From assembly GCF_030655665.1 (NCBI RefSeq), contig NZ_JAUSPQ010000004.1, forward strand, positions 130,948 through 194,947: DNA of 64,000 nt, read 5' to 3'. A model generated the notes under the pieces. The model did no database searches. It saw only the letters and a list, made by a program, of their open reading frames with translations, and had not been told where the DNA came from. This stretch comes from Methanocorpusculum sp. GTDB taxonomy: Archaea > Halobacteriota > Methanomicrobia > Methanomicrobiales > Methanocorpusculaceae. The translations under genes were made by a program, and so were the position numbers. Shown here piece by piece: positions 53,442-63,095 of this stretch (position 1 is the stretch's first letter; every line of letters begins with the position of its first letter).

Positions 53442-54041
53442 ATGGACGAATACGAACATCTCATTGAAGACACCCCTTCGGTCGGGAACGACCGCTTTGC
53501 CGAGGAAGACCGCAGTGAAGAGATCAACAAATACCAAAAATTCAAAAAAGTTGATGGAGCCACCTACAGAAAAGTCAACATCTTCCTTAGAAAACGAACC
53601 TATATAACCGCCCGTGAATGGGCGATCGCCCGTCTGTGTTCAGATTTCAAAACTCCCTACGGCGCCGAGATGACATTCATCGGAGAACATCTGCCCGAAC
53701 TCTGCCCCTTCATGGAGGAGCCGTACAGTCCCCAGGCAGTAAATCAAGCACGTAACGCATTCAAGAGAAAGGTCAGAAAATCCGGAGCGACCTTCTTCTA
53801 CGGGGCGATGTGTGGATTTTTCACGCTGGATGAACTGGACGACATACTCTTCGAATCAAGCGAAGTCGCGAGATTCCTGCTTGAGATCGAAGGGACCTCT
53901 CTTGAGATCGATGATGAGATCGACATTGAAGATAAGATCAGCGAGATCATGCGAAAACTCGGTGAATCCGCAAACGTGCTCTTAAGCAGCAGGCGGGGAG
54001 AAGTAGAAGACGACGAGGATGACGAAGAAGACGAACAATAG
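53442..54041 (+). CDS. DUF5806-family protein
   Basis: A 199-aa soluble protein. The core KYQKFKKVDGATYRKVN, FLRKRTYITAREWAIARLC and SPQAVNQARNAFKRKV is like the haloarchaeal DUF5806 family. The C-terminal 50 residues are very acidic (EDDEDDEEDEQ). Function is unknown; conservation across Euryarchaeota suggests a core role. It lies 77 bases upstream of the sugar mutase on the same strand. Confidence 0.75.
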   Translation: MDEYEHLIEDTPSVGNDRFAEEDRSEEINKYQKFKKVDGATYRKVNIFLRKRTYITAREWAIARLCSDFKTPYGAEMTFIGEHLPELCPFMEEPYSPQAVNQARNAFKRKVRKSGATFFYGAMCGFFTLDELDDILFESSEVARFLLEIEGTSLEIDDEIDIEDKISEIMRKLGESANVLLSSRRGEVEDDEDDEEDEQ

Positions 54042-54118
54042 TATTCCTATCAGCAAACTCTTTTTCTCAACCCTTATTATTATCAACCACCCATACTCTT
54101 ACAGAGACGGTAGTTATC

Positions 54119-55495
54119 ATGGCACTCGAAAAACGTGAAAAGAAATACTTCGGCACAAACGGTGTACGCGGAGTGACCGGGGTCGATATGACGCCGGTTT
54201 TCGCTCTCAGCGTCGCCGAAGCATTCGGAACAATGCTCGGCGAAGGCAAAAAGGTAGGTATCGGCCGCGACACCAGGACCTCCGGGCCCTCGCTGGGTGC
54301 CGCGGTTCGTGCCGGTCTTATGGCATGCGGGTGCGACGTCATCGACTTCGATATTATCCCAACACCCGGTCTCCAGTACCTCGTTCTTGATCACAAACTC
54401 GACGGAGGCGTTATGATCACCGCATCACACAACCCGCCGGAGTATAACGGTATAAAGATCATCGAAGCAGACGGCACCGAAATGGGCGATGACCGGACTA
54501 TCGAGCTTGAAGAAATAATGATCCAAAACAAATCGGTCGTGTCGGCATGGGACAAAGTTGGCGACTGCACGGAAGAACCGCAGGCACGTAAACTCTATAT
54601 CGATTCAATCGTCGCACAGTTCCCAAAAGACTGCGGGAAAGGGATAACTGTCGTAGTCGACCCAGGAAACGGTCCTGCTGCCGCGACGACACCGGATATT
54701 CTCCGAAGACTTGGATGCAATGTTCACACCATCAATGCAGAGTTCAACGGACTTTTCCCGGGAAGACTGCCCGAACCAAGTCCTGAGGGACTTGCGAACC
54801 TTTCAGCCATGGTCCAGGCGACCGGCGCTGCATTCGGCGTGGCTCATGACGGAGATGCCGACCGGGCGATCTTCGTTGATGAAAACGGGACCTTCATGGA
54901 CGGAAACATCACGTTTGCCCTGCTTGCTTCCTACTTCTGTGAGAAAAATACCGGAGGCATCATCGTAACACCGGTCAGTACATCAGGCATCGTAGAAGAA
55001 GTCGGAAAAAAATATAACTGCACGACCACCTACACGGTTGTCGGGAGCATCTACGTGGCACGGACCATGCGTGAACTCATCGCGAACGGAGAAAACATTA
55101 TCATTGGCGGTGAAGGAAACGGCGGGATAATTTATCCGAACCACCAGTTCTGCAGAGACGGAGGGATGAGTGCCGCAACGATGCTCGGATTTGTGGCAGG
55201 AAAGACCGAACCGCTTTCAAAGCTCATCGCAGGACTTCCTGCATTCACCATGTATCAGGAAAAACGAAAAACCGCCCAGGCAAAAGAGATCGTCATCCAT
55301 ATGAAAACCTATTTTGCAGACTGCCCGATCGATGACCGTGACGGGATGCGGATAACACGCGGAGGAGCATGGGCTTTGATCAGACCATCCGGAACAGAAC
55401 CCCTAGTCAGAGTCTTTGCCGAATCACAGGACCCGGCAGAGGCAAAGACCCTGCTCGATGAGATTTTTGCCGAGATAAAACCCTATCTCGAATAA
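54119..55495 (+). CDS. glmM: Phosphoglucosamine mutase-type phosphohexomutase
   Basis: A 458-aa alpha-D-phosphohexomutase. The phosphoserine loop is TASHNPPEYNG (S103), the metal site is HDGDADRA (D244, D246 and D248), sugar binding is GGEGNGG and the phosphate site is RPSGTEPLVRV. It starts KYFGTNGVRG, typical for archaeal GlmM. It likely makes glucosamine-1-phosphate for UDP-GlcNAc, and some members also accept glucose or mannose phosphate. A T-run follows at 55497-55504. It overlaps the convergent NTPase gene by 13 bases. Confidence 0.9.
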   Translation: MALEKREKKYFGTNGVRGVTGVDMTPVFALSVAEAFGTMLGEGKKVGIGRDTRTSGPSLGAAVRAGLMACGCDVIDFDIIPTPGLQYLVLDHKLDGGVMITASHNPPEYNGIKIIEADGTEMGDDRTIELEEIMIQNKSVVSAWDKVGDCTEEPQARKLYIDSIVAQFPKDCGKGITVVVDPGNGPAAATTPDILRRLGCNVHTINAEFNGLFPGRLPEPSPEGLANLSAMVQATGAAFGVAHDGDADRAIFVDENGTFMDGNITFALLASYFCEKNTGGIIVTPVSTSGIVEEVGKKYNCTTTYTVVGSIYVARTMRELIANGENIIIGGEGNGGIIYPNHQFCRDGGMSAATMLGFVAGKTEPLSKLIAGLPAFTMYQEKRKTAQAKEIVIHMKTYFADCPIDDRDGMRITRGGAWALIRPSGTEPLVRVFAESQDPAEAKTLLDEIFAEIKPYLE

Positions 55496-56007
55496 CTTTT
55501 TTTGAATACTGCAAGGACCTGTTGGAAAATTTCTTCACGATTCTCCTTCGTTACAATAATGACATTCACATTCGGATGTGCCCTGACCTGATCCAGAAAA
55601 GGTGTCTGCATATTTCTGACGACACCAAGGACCGGGGCGGATTTGTTCAGGGTGGACAAGACAGCATTCTGAAATCCCGCGGCATCCTTCTCAATGAATC
55701 CAAGCTCGTCCATTATGATTAGAGAAGAGGACGTAGCCTCAGCAAGCAGACGGGAACCGACCGCATCGAAAATCTCCGGGAACGCGGTTATGCCGCGGCC
55801 GGAACCAAACCGGCGGGCGGCGATCCTGTCTGATGAAGGAGCTTCGTTCATTCCTAAAAGAAATAGATCCGAACTTCCATCCGGGAGAGGATCTCCCCAA
55901 CTCGTCCGAAAGCCGCCGGGACTGATGTCAAGTTCATGAATGACTTTTTGGATGATGGTGCTTTTTCCCACCTGGATATCACCTGTGAGAAAGACATGAC
56001 GCTGCAT
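55483..56007 (-). CDS. Nucleoside-triphosphatase, THEP1-like
   Basis: From the ATG at 56007 the product is 174 aa, the family size; the longer frame to 56190 runs into the upstream gene. Walker A is FLTGDIQVGKSTII at the N-terminus and Walker B is SLIIMDELGFIE. THEP1 family enzymes hydrolyse NTPs with low specificity; biological role is unclear. It overlaps glmM tail to tail and lies 25 bases after the surface-protein gene on the same strand. Confidence 0.85.
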   Translation of the reverse strand: MQRHVFLTGDIQVGKSTIIQKVIHELDISPGGFRTSWGDPLPDGSSDLFLLGMNEAPSSDRIAARRFGSGRGITAFPEIFDAVGSRLLAEATSSSLIIMDELGFIEKDAAGFQNAVLSTLNKSAPVLGVVRNMQTPFLDQVRAHPNVNVIIVTKENREEIFQQVLAVFKKSYSR

Positions 56008-56032
56008 ATAGTAAAAAAAGGGTTGCTCTGGT

Positions 56033-57667
56033 TTAGAGTTTTCGAATGATGATGACCGAACAACCAATGGTAAGTACCGCAATAAGAATGGAAAGCGGGA
56101 GCATACATGCCTGAGGCTCTGCTTCCTCAGGCAAAACCGTAATCGTGATATTTGTACGCGTATTCTCCACATACCTGCCGTTTGCATCATACCCTTTCAC
56201 TTCATAGGTGCATGTTCCAACCGACATGTTTGCCGTATCCTCTGCGGTGAACACGTGACCGAATTCATAGTTCGTATTGGTCGCTGGGTAAAGTGAACCA
56301 TCAGGATTCACAAACACCCGAGTCAGAAGTCCTTCAAACGTATATTCAGCATCGCCGCAGGTATAGGTGAACCTCAGGATCTGGTCATCGACCGTAAACC
56401 GGTACGGTGTCCCCGCATCCGATAACGTCGTTGTGATAGGCCGGGTCAGTCCGTACAGTGCCAAATACTCGCCGCGGATCACGGTGACATCATACGGCGA
56501 GGTATCAACCGATTTCGTCAGATTCGGCAGAAGCGAAACCGTGTTTGGTGAGATCGGATCCTCTGAACTGTCGGCGCGTGTATAGATCACACGGAAATCC
56601 GGGTCGGAGATATCCGGATATCTGGTGAGCACCCCGCAAAGCGTTTTCGAGATTCCATCGTCCACATCGATCCATGCATAGGAGATCTCTCCGGTGTCAT
56701 AATAGGTGTACGTCGTTTTGTCACTGTCCTCCAACCCGGCAAGAAGGATCTGGGCGAGTTCCACCTGAACAGTGGTACTTGAACTTCCGAGATTGTACAT
56801 CAGAAGAGTATTTTCTGCAGATCCCGACGTGTCCAGGATCGTTCCTTCAAGAGAGTTAACTACCTCGATACCATTGTTCGGCTGCCAAATGGCGGGTATC
56901 TGATAACCGGCAGAGCCGCCTGAGATCTGGAAGTATCCTGGGAACCAGTCAATATATGACCGAAGATCATTCAGCCGTGCATAGCTGATGACATTCTCAC
57001 GATTTTGATCCGGTCGGAACATGCCAAGCGAGGCATGGGTCAGCCCAAACGAGATCGGAAGTTCAATTGAATCAACCTGCTCCCCAGTCCCGTTGATAAA
57101 CCGGATATTGTTTCCGTTTTTATCCAGAACATCGACAACGATCCGGTAAACTCCGGCGGTTAAATCTTCGCTGTACGGAATCAGATTCCCGTTATCATCA
57201 GCTTCACTGTACATGCCGGAACTATTCTTGGTTACACCACCCTGAACCAGAGCAAGGTAGTAACCCCACTTTTTACTTACGAGGACTTTATTTCCTCCGT
57301 TTGCATATCCATAGGGTTCAGTGATCGCCTCCACTGCCAAAATATCACCCCACTGCAGGTTCTCAGGGACCAATCCCATATCGACCGAAGATGACGGCGT
57401 CTCACCGTTCATATCGACTTGGCTCTGCAGCGTTCGTATAATCTCACCATCCGGATTGTAGATCCGCACGCGGACATCGACCGGATCGCCGGTGTTTGCA
57501 AAACTGCCGTACACATACAGATCCCGCATTTCTGCAAAATGAGTTTCATCTGCAGACGGCTGAATGATATCCAGCGACACCTCGCCGGCAGCCGGAATGA
57601 TACACAGGGATGCAGTCATCAGCAAAATCAGAAAAAGATAGTTGGCTTTCAGGATAAGACACCTCAA
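56033..57667 (-). CDS. Secreted, C-terminally anchored surface protein
   Basis: I propose a TTG at 57667; the ATG at 57739 lies upstream of a TATA-like GGTATAATTATC (57697-57708). A CTG after GAGGTG is another option. The roughly 544-aa product has a signal peptide (LFLILLMTASLCIIPAAG), several Ig-like or beta-sandwich segments with NxT/S sites, and a C-terminal helix LPLSILIAVLTIGCSVIII ending RKL. It is probably an S-layer-associated or cell-surface protein. The family is not recognised beyond that. Confidence 0.7.
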   Translation of the reverse strand: MRCLILKANYLFLILLMTASLCIIPAAGEVSLDIIQPSADETHFAEMRDLYVYGSFANTGDPVDVRVRIYNPDGEIIRTLQSQVDMNGETPSSSVDMGLVPENLQWGDILAVEAITEPYGYANGGNKVLVSKKWGYYLALVQGGVTKNSSGMYSEADDNGNLIPYSEDLTAGVYRIVVDVLDKNGNNIRFINGTGEQVDSIELPISFGLTHASLGMFRPDQNRENVISYARLNDLRSYIDWFPGYFQISGGSAGYQIPAIWQPNNGIEVVNSLEGTILDTSGSAENTLLMYNLGSSSTTVQVELAQILLAGLEDSDKTTYTYYDTGEISYAWIDVDDGISKTLCGVLTRYPDISDPDFRVIYTRADSSEDPISPNTVSLLPNLTKSVDTSPYDVTVIRGEYLALYGLTRPITTTLSDAGTPYRFTVDDQILRFTYTCGDAEYTFEGLLTRVFVNPDGSLYPATNTNYEFGHVFTAEDTANMSVGTCTYEVKGYDANGRYVENTRTNITITVLPEEAEPQACMLPLSILIAVLTIGCSVIIIRKL

Positions 57668-57742
57668 TACACGTTGAATGATACTTGTACTGATGAGATA
57701 ATTATACCTTCCGGGCGGGAAAACACGGATACTGACCAATCC

Positions 57743-57750
57743 TTTATATT
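57743..57750 (+). promoter_or_regulatory. TATA box of the BofA-like gene
   Basis: TTTATATT lies 23-30 bases before the ATG at 57773, giving a nearly leaderless transcript. Confidence 0.5.
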
Positions 57751-57772
57751 CTGGTCAGGTACATCTAATTAC

Positions 57773-58027
57773 ATGGATATTTTTGCAACAGTCATCATGA
57801 TCATAATTGCTGTCGTGATCTGCGCGGTACTGTTTTTCTTCCTGAGAAACGGTCTTAAACTCTTGATCAACGCAGTCTGCGGTGTGGTTATTCTCTTTAT
57901 AGTTTCCTGGCTGAATCTAGCACCAATCGGTGACCTTTCCATTGCTCAGGTAATCGTGTGTGCAGTTGGCGGGATTCTCGGAGCGGCCCTGCTGATCATT
58001 CTTTCGTTCTTCGGGATTATTATCTGA
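57773..58027 (+). CDS. BofA-like small membrane protein
   Basis: The ATG at 57773 gives 84 aa with three hydrophobic helices and the central NGLKLLINAVCGVVILFIVSW. This resembles the pro-sigmaK processing inhibitor BofA family, which also occurs in methanogens without sporulation. In bacteria BofA inhibits an intramembrane metalloprotease; the archaeal role is unknown. It is divergent from the surface-protein gene and converges with the gene at 58035. Confidence 0.72.
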   Translation: MDIFATVIMIIIAVVICAVLFFFLRNGLKLLINAVCGVVILFIVSWLNLAPIGDLSIAQVIVCAVGGILGAALLIILSFFGIII

Positions 58028-58034
58028 ACAAACC

Positions 58035-58772
58035 TTATTTTTCGATGACAGAAATTTCAAACTCTATCCGTTTACCCGTCATCTCTATCGTGTAGTTTCC
58101 CTGCGTAAGGAAAGTTATCACATCCTTCATTCCGGTATCATACTGGCCCCCGAATCCCTCATTTGCCACCAAGACACCGGCCTCATCATATACTTTGATC
58201 TCAAACCTCGCTTCAGGATCAGGATATGTGACATAGACTGTTTTGTATGTTGTATCTGTTAGAACGCCGTTCGTGATGATCCATTTGTCTACGATAACTT
58301 TTTTGACCGTTACATTAGGAACAAGATAATCGATCACCAATACCGTCACCGGATAGATATTCACTGCCTTGAGAGACGTGTGCCCGTAAACTGAGTAATA
58401 GGGATACGTTATGTTATTATGGTAAATTAATGTCGCATTTCCGAGAACTGTGTCGGTATATATCGGCTGGAAAAATACTGACGGATCGTCTGCATCACAT
58501 ATCTTCCCTATTGATGAACATGGGATCGTATTATTGGTTATCACAACAGCGATCGTTGGAGACGGAGTAATATTAATAATACCGGGCGGCGGGTAATCTT
58601 CAGAGAAAAATCCGACAGCGCTGGACATAATCAGCAAAACACCAATCAGGGTGAGTAGAACAGCCGTCAGGAGAAGCAGCACCGTCGGTGTAAAAAAACC
58701 TTCCTTCCTTCTCCTTCTTGGAACCGGACGGCTCCCTATTGCAGAACCGGGCACCCCACCCTCCTGATACAT
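58035..58772 (-). CDS. Single-helix membrane protein with extracytoplasmic beta domain
   Basis: A 245-aa protein. A basic N-terminus (RPVPRRRRKEG) is followed by one helix (about residues 29-53, TVLLLLTAVLLTLIGVLLIM) and about 190 extracytoplasmic residues rich in strands with several NxT sites. The C-terminal part, VYDEAGVLVANEGFGG, is beta-sandwich-like. The positive-inside rule places the N-terminus in the cytosol. No family is recognised. It lies upstream of nothing clearly linked; the RecA-like pair is 70 bases away on the same strand. Confidence 0.65.
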   Translation of the reverse strand: MYQEGGVPGSAIGSRPVPRRRRKEGFFTPTVLLLLTAVLLTLIGVLLIMSSAVGFFSEDYPPPGIINITPSPTIAVVITNNTIPCSSIGKICDADDPSVFFQPIYTDTVLGNATLIYHNNITYPYYSVYGHTSLKAVNIYPVTVLVIDYLVPNVTVKKVIVDKWIITNGVLTDTTYKTVYVTYPDPEARFEIKVYDEAGVLVANEGFGGQYDTGMKDVITFLTQGNYTIEMTGKRIEFEISVIEK

Positions 58773-58844
58773 ATGTGATATTAAATTGAATCTAATCTAT
58801 TAATAAGATACTTCTGATGGATCACAGCCAAAAAATAGAGAGTT

Positions 58845-59561
58845 TTACTTGATCGGCGAATGCAGCGTAAACAACCCTGATTCATCATATTTGATCAGTT
58901 TGGCTGTCTTTGTGATAAGACCGCGGGATTTCAGAAGAACAAACGGCATGCGGTATGGTCTCAGATGATCGTTGTCAGGGAACTCACGGAACATACATGC
59001 AACTCCGTCGGCAAATACCTCGGAAAAACCGAATTTGCTGGAGAACACATTCGCGAGACCTGAGTTTACATGTAATATCGTTGTCGCGCCGGTTGAACGA
59101 AGAGATGAATACACCATATTCAGATCGGTTGATCTAAATCCTGTCGACGTGACCAGTGTCTCCTCCAGAACCGAAAATGGATTCACGACAACACGGCTCA
59201 CCCCAAGCTCCTTAATCATTATCGCCACATTGTTGCCAAGACGGGAAGAGAATGTGAGAAAGATCTCCGGGGGAAGCTGTACAATATACATGTCCTTATT
59301 GATCCTGTCAGTCATTTCGGGGTACATTGAAAGGAAACTCGCTGTCAGCTGTTCTACAGGATTGAACAAACTGATGTACATCACTTTCTCCCCTTCAAGC
59401 AGACCCTGATGAAGATACTGCAGTGAGAACATCGTTCTGCCGGTACCGGTCTCACCGATCAGGACGAAAACCGAACCTTTGATGAAACCTCCGCCGATCA
59501 TTTCATCCAGCCCGGGGATACCTGACGGAATCATTTTTTTAGATTGCAGATCGTGATCCAT
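58845..59561 (-). CDS. RecA/KaiC-like ATPase with Arg in the P-loop
   Basis: A 238-aa single-domain protein of the RecA superfamily. It begins IPSGIPGLDEMIGGGFIKGS, the KaiC-type entry, followed by the P-loop GETGTGRT, where the usual Lys is Arg. Later strands VMYISLFNP and VSRVVVNPF fit the fold. The Arg change may reduce ATP hydrolysis. It follows the related gene at 59563 by one base, so they are probably a heteromeric pair. KaiC-like proteins often regulate signalling or motility in archaea. Confidence 0.78.
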   Translation of the reverse strand: MDHDLQSKKMIPSGIPGLDEMIGGGFIKGSVFVLIGETGTGRTMFSLQYLHQGLLEGEKVMYISLFNPVEQLTASFLSMYPEMTDRINKDMYIVQLPPEIFLTFSSRLGNNVAIMIKELGVSRVVVNPFSVLEETLVTSTGFRSTDLNMVYSSLRSTGATTILHVNSGLANVFSSKFGFSEVFADGVACMFREFPDNDHLRPYRMPFVLLKSRGLITKTAKLIKYDESGLFTLHSPIK

Positions 59562-59562
59562 A

Positions 59563-60423
59563 TTATGCTACCCTCCTGAGATTCGAGATCTCAAAGCCCG
59601 TTTCAGGTGATATAGAGACGTTATAGGTGGCAATATCTCTTGAAGAGAGCATTGGAAGTACACCGGCAAATTTTTCGATGTACATCTGCCGCTGTCTTGA
59701 CATGGATTCCTGACTTTTTTGCCAGGCGAGACGTATGATCGCATCAAATGCATTGCCGAGTGCTATTTCCCTGTTCTCCGGAAGAATTCCGGTGGTCAGT
59801 AATATCACAAAGGTGATTTTTCGTTTCTTTGCTGCACGGGAGAGACCATATATGAGAAAAACCAGATTCTGCCACTTTTCAGAATCAGAGAAGTACGGGA
59901 GATACGGAGTGAGTGAGTCAATAAACACCATACTATTCTCAGGGGCCGTCTCCACCATACCTGCAAGATATGCGAGACCCCCGTAATCGTCATACGGCGG
60001 CAGGTTCCTGAGATGCTCGGAGATTGTCTTCTGGGAATACCAGGAGAGAGGAACGATCGATCTGGCAAAATAGACGTCGCCCATATCCATATGAAACACA
60101 CGTTTATCCAGAATTTCACCTTCAAAATCGATACTATTCAGATAACTGAACTGCTGCTTCATCATCTCGACAAACTGTCCGCGTGATGTCTTTGGAGTAA
60201 TATAATAGATTGCTGCGGGCTGCATGGCGTGTTTTGTTATCTGGTAATCACCCATTATTTCCCGACAATAATTCACCAGAGAGGTGAAGAGGAACTCGGG
60301 TCCTCCTGCGCCTGGCTCCGTGAAGAGTATTATCGTTGAGCCTGTTGGAACGCCACCGCCAAGAATTTTATCGACTGAGGGGATGTACGTCGGAACACGA
60401 ACCATGGTATGATCGTCTGACAT
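59563..60423 (-). CDS. RecA/KaiC-like protein with degenerate P-loop
   Basis: A 286-aa relative of the preceding protein. It starts VPTYIPSVDKILGGGVPTGS, but the P-loop region reads FTEPGAGGPEFLF and lacks both Lys and Thr/Ser, so ATP hydrolysis is unlikely. The Walker B-like strand is NSMVFIDSLTPYLPYF. It is the first gene of the pair with the 238-aa protein. It is best read as a structural or regulatory partner; the target is unknown. Confidence 0.72.
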   Translation of the reverse strand: MSDDHTMVRVPTYIPSVDKILGGGVPTGSTIILFTEPGAGGPEFLFTSLVNYCREIMGDYQITKHAMQPAAIYYITPKTSRGQFVEMMKQQFSYLNSIDFEGEILDKRVFHMDMGDVYFARSIVPLSWYSQKTISEHLRNLPPYDDYGGLAYLAGMVETAPENSMVFIDSLTPYLPYFSDSEKWQNLVFLIYGLSRAAKKRKITFVILLTTGILPENREIALGNAFDAIIRLAWQKSQESMSRQRQMYIEKFAGVLPMLSSRDIATYNVSISPETGFEISNLRRVA

Positions 60424-60472
60424 ATATGTGATTGATACTATCTACACGAATAGGGATATAATTAACCCAGAT

Positions 60473-61774
60473 CTAGCCGATAACCTGCATACTTTCGATA
60501 CGCATCTTCGGGACGACGGCCCCCTCGAACGTCTTTGTTTCTGCCGAGATGCTGACACCCCCTCTAAGGATCTCAAAGATATTCCCGGAGATCATTGCCT
60601 TCTTCACCGGGTGGACAAACTTTCCCGACTCGGCAAAGAATGCGTTGGCCACCTCCACAGAAAACTCGCCGGTAAGGGAGTTTGCCGTATGCGCTCCGAT
60701 GACCTCACGAACAAACAGACAGGGTTTATCCATGACATCAGATACCGGAGCGGCGATCCGCATACAGTGCGGGTGAATATACGTCGCCCCATTGCCTGAC
60801 CGGTGGGCATGTCCCGTCGAGGTCGTCTTTGCCTGGGATGCTATCTTTGCATCATACAAAAATGCGGAAAGCACACCGTCTTGAACGATTGAGAGATCCG
60901 AGGTCACCGTTCCTTCAGAATCGAACCTTTTCCAGGCTGAACCCTGTTTGTCCATAGGGATATCCGAGATTGAGATCGCCGGATGAAGAAGCTCCTCACC
61001 AAGTTTACCGGCAAAAACCGATTTTCCGGAAAGAACGTTCTTCCCATTCACAGCCTCCGTAAACAGATCGAGGATAAGGGATTCCACCACATGTTCCGAA
61101 AAGACCACATCATATTTCTTCGTCTCAACATCCACGCCGTTTCTGGAAGCGGTCGCCCAGAAAGTGGTCTCCTCACCGATCTTCTCCGGATCGATACGGT
61201 CCAGGAAGGGGCTCGAATCATAATCATACCCGGTGGAGGTGTCGCAAATGGCATCCATGCCAAGCGATATGCCGGACATATCACGCATATAATACACTCC
61301 GTTTGAGTTCGCGATTACAGCATTACCGGTAGATAGGGAAACGCCCCCGGTCACCACGCGCGCTTCGGGATGCTTCGCCGCCCCTGCATTCATCCGGTCA
61401 AGATACTTGGCAGCAAGGTCCGGAGTCACCGTGATGTTTTTGTCACATGGATCCTGACCCTCCGGCAATACGGCTTTGGCTGGAAAACCGGCCCAACCGG
61501 GAACCGGCTCGGAGAGTTTGGCTGATGACAAGGCAACATCCACACAATCCTTCCACCTTGCGGCATCGGAGGTCCCGGATATTCCAATGCGGTTATCCTT
61601 TACCACCCGGAGATAAATGGAACTGCCCGCATGTTCGAAGACGGATGATATGGCCATCTCCCGCTGTTCAAGGGAGATGTCGGTGTAATCCAACATATAT
61701 ACCTCAACCTCGTCGGCCAACTTCTCACCGTACGAGAGGATCCGGTCGATATCGAGTTCAGACACTTCCGCCAC
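60473..61774 (-). CDS. TldE/PmbA-type protease subunit
   Basis: A 433-aa member of the TldD/PmbA family without the HExxxH motif, which defines the TldE (PmbA) partner. Family features include SIYLRVVKDNRIGIS, GVVYYMRD-like strands and the C-terminal SLTGEFSVEV and GNIFEILRG blocks. It forms a heterodimeric metalloprotease with TldD, encoded just upstream with a 17-base overlap. The complex degrades or trims unfolded peptides; the substrate here is unknown. Confidence 0.9.
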   Translation of the reverse strand: MAEVSELDIDRILSYGEKLADEVEVYMLDYTDISLEQREMAISSVFEHAGSSIYLRVVKDNRIGISGTSDAARWKDCVDVALSSAKLSEPVPGWAGFPAKAVLPEGQDPCDKNITVTPDLAAKYLDRMNAGAAKHPEARVVTGGVSLSTGNAVIANSNGVYYMRDMSGISLGMDAICDTSTGYDYDSSPFLDRIDPEKIGEETTFWATASRNGVDVETKKYDVVFSEHVVESLILDLFTEAVNGKNVLSGKSVFAGKLGEELLHPAISISDIPMDKQGSAWKRFDSEGTVTSDLSIVQDGVLSAFLYDAKIASQAKTTSTGHAHRSGNGATYIHPHCMRIAAPVSDVMDKPCLFVREVIGAHTANSLTGEFSVEVANAFFAESGKFVHPVKKAMISGNIFEILRGGVSISAETKTFEGAVVPKMRIESMQVIG

Positions 61775-63095
61775 CTCCGACCAACGCCTCGGTCAGATAC
61801 ACGTGGGGAGCTCCGTCCGATACGGGGACTGACTGGCCTTTCCCGCACATACCTGAGGACATCTTGCGTTCTTTGCCGCACAGAGCGATGTTGTGCAGGA
61901 CCGAGAGGATATCGCCAGACAGGGACACGTCACGGATCATTTTAGTGGTTTCTCCATTTTCGATCAGATATCCATACTTTGCATTGAACTGGAAGGCTCC
62001 GCGGCCAGGATCAACCTGCCCTCCTCGCGAACCGATCAGGAGAACGCCTTTCTTACATTCGGCGATGATCTCATCATACGAGGAGTCGCCTTCTTTGATG
62101 TAGGTATTACTCATTCGAACCAAAGGCTGCATACCCGGTTCGGCTCTGGCATGTCCGGCATCTCCAGTCTCCAGACCAACTGCTGCCAGGGTCTCGCGGG
62201 AATGCATGTACTTGTGCATGATCCCGCTTTTGATCAGCTCAGTCGGACCAGTGGAAACACCCTCTGCATCGAAGGGTTCGTATCCATATCCGTGCATAGA
62301 AGGATCATCTATGATGGTGACGAGAGAGGAGCCCACCTGTTCACCCAGTTTGCCGGCAAGGACGGACACGCCATCTCGTACGGCATCTCCTTCGCTTGCA
62401 TGACCTACCGCTTCGTGGGCAAACACGCCGCCGATGGCAGGGTCCAATACGGCGGGCATACGTCCGCCGGAGACGACGGATGCATCCAGAAGTTCAACTG
62501 CGCGTTTCGCACACTTCTCGCCGTATGGAATATACTCTTTTAATGAGAGGGGGCCGACTACCGCCTCCTGCTCATAGTTCATCTGCATGTCGGCACCGCG
62601 GTTTGCTATCGCCGAGATAGTAAAGAGCGTGCGGCAGACCGAGGAGGTTGCCGAGTATCCATTACAATCTTCGAAGATGACATCCTGATACTGCTCAGAA
62701 TATCGTGCTGAGGTGCTGCTGATCCCCGGAATTTTTGCGGACGATTCGAGAAGAAGAAGCTGCGCGGCTTTTTCCTCAAGCGGGGTTTCTGCCTGATCTT
62801 TTGCCGAACATACCCAGGAACGCGGAGATCCCAAAGGAATATCGGCGATTTCTGCATGGACACCGGCAAGTCGTGCCGAGGCTGCAGCTTTTTGGATGCA
62901 GGCATCCTTCATTTTTTTATCGTTCATATCGATCGATGAAGCACAGTAGTACCCCCAGCCGTTTTCACCTAATACCCGGAAGAGAGCTTTTCCGTAAAAA
63001 GAGGAGCCGGCGTTTTCGATTACCCGGTTCTCGGTCTGGATGGATGTGATCGTCCCCCTGACGTAACGGATGTCAAAGTATCGTATTTTTTCCAT
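61758..63095 (-). CDS. tldD: TldD-type metalloprotease subunit
   Basis: A 445-aa TldD. The catalytic metal-binding motif is HEAVGH (H227, E228 and H232) in GVFAHEAVGHASEGD, and a C-terminal Cys is expected as third ligand. It pairs with the TldE-type protein encoded next. In bacteria the pair matures modified peptides such as microcin; no peptide precursor was found nearby. Confidence 0.93.
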   Translation of the reverse strand: MEKIRYFDIRYVRGTITSIQTENRVIENAGSSFYGKALFRVLGENGWGYYCASSIDMNDKKMKDACIQKAAASARLAGVHAEIADIPLGSPRSWVCSAKDQAETPLEEKAAQLLLLESSAKIPGISSTSARYSEQYQDVIFEDCNGYSATSSVCRTLFTISAIANRGADMQMNYEQEAVVGPLSLKEYIPYGEKCAKRAVELLDASVVSGGRMPAVLDPAIGGVFAHEAVGHASEGDAVRDGVSVLAGKLGEQVGSSLVTIIDDPSMHGYGYEPFDAEGVSTGPTELIKSGIMHKYMHSRETLAAVGLETGDAGHARAEPGMQPLVRMSNTYIKEGDSSYDEIIAECKKGVLLIGSRGGQVDPGRGAFQFNAKYGYLIENGETTKMIRDVSLSGDILSVLHNIALCGKERKMSSGMCGKGQSVPVSDGAPHVYLTEALVGGGGSV

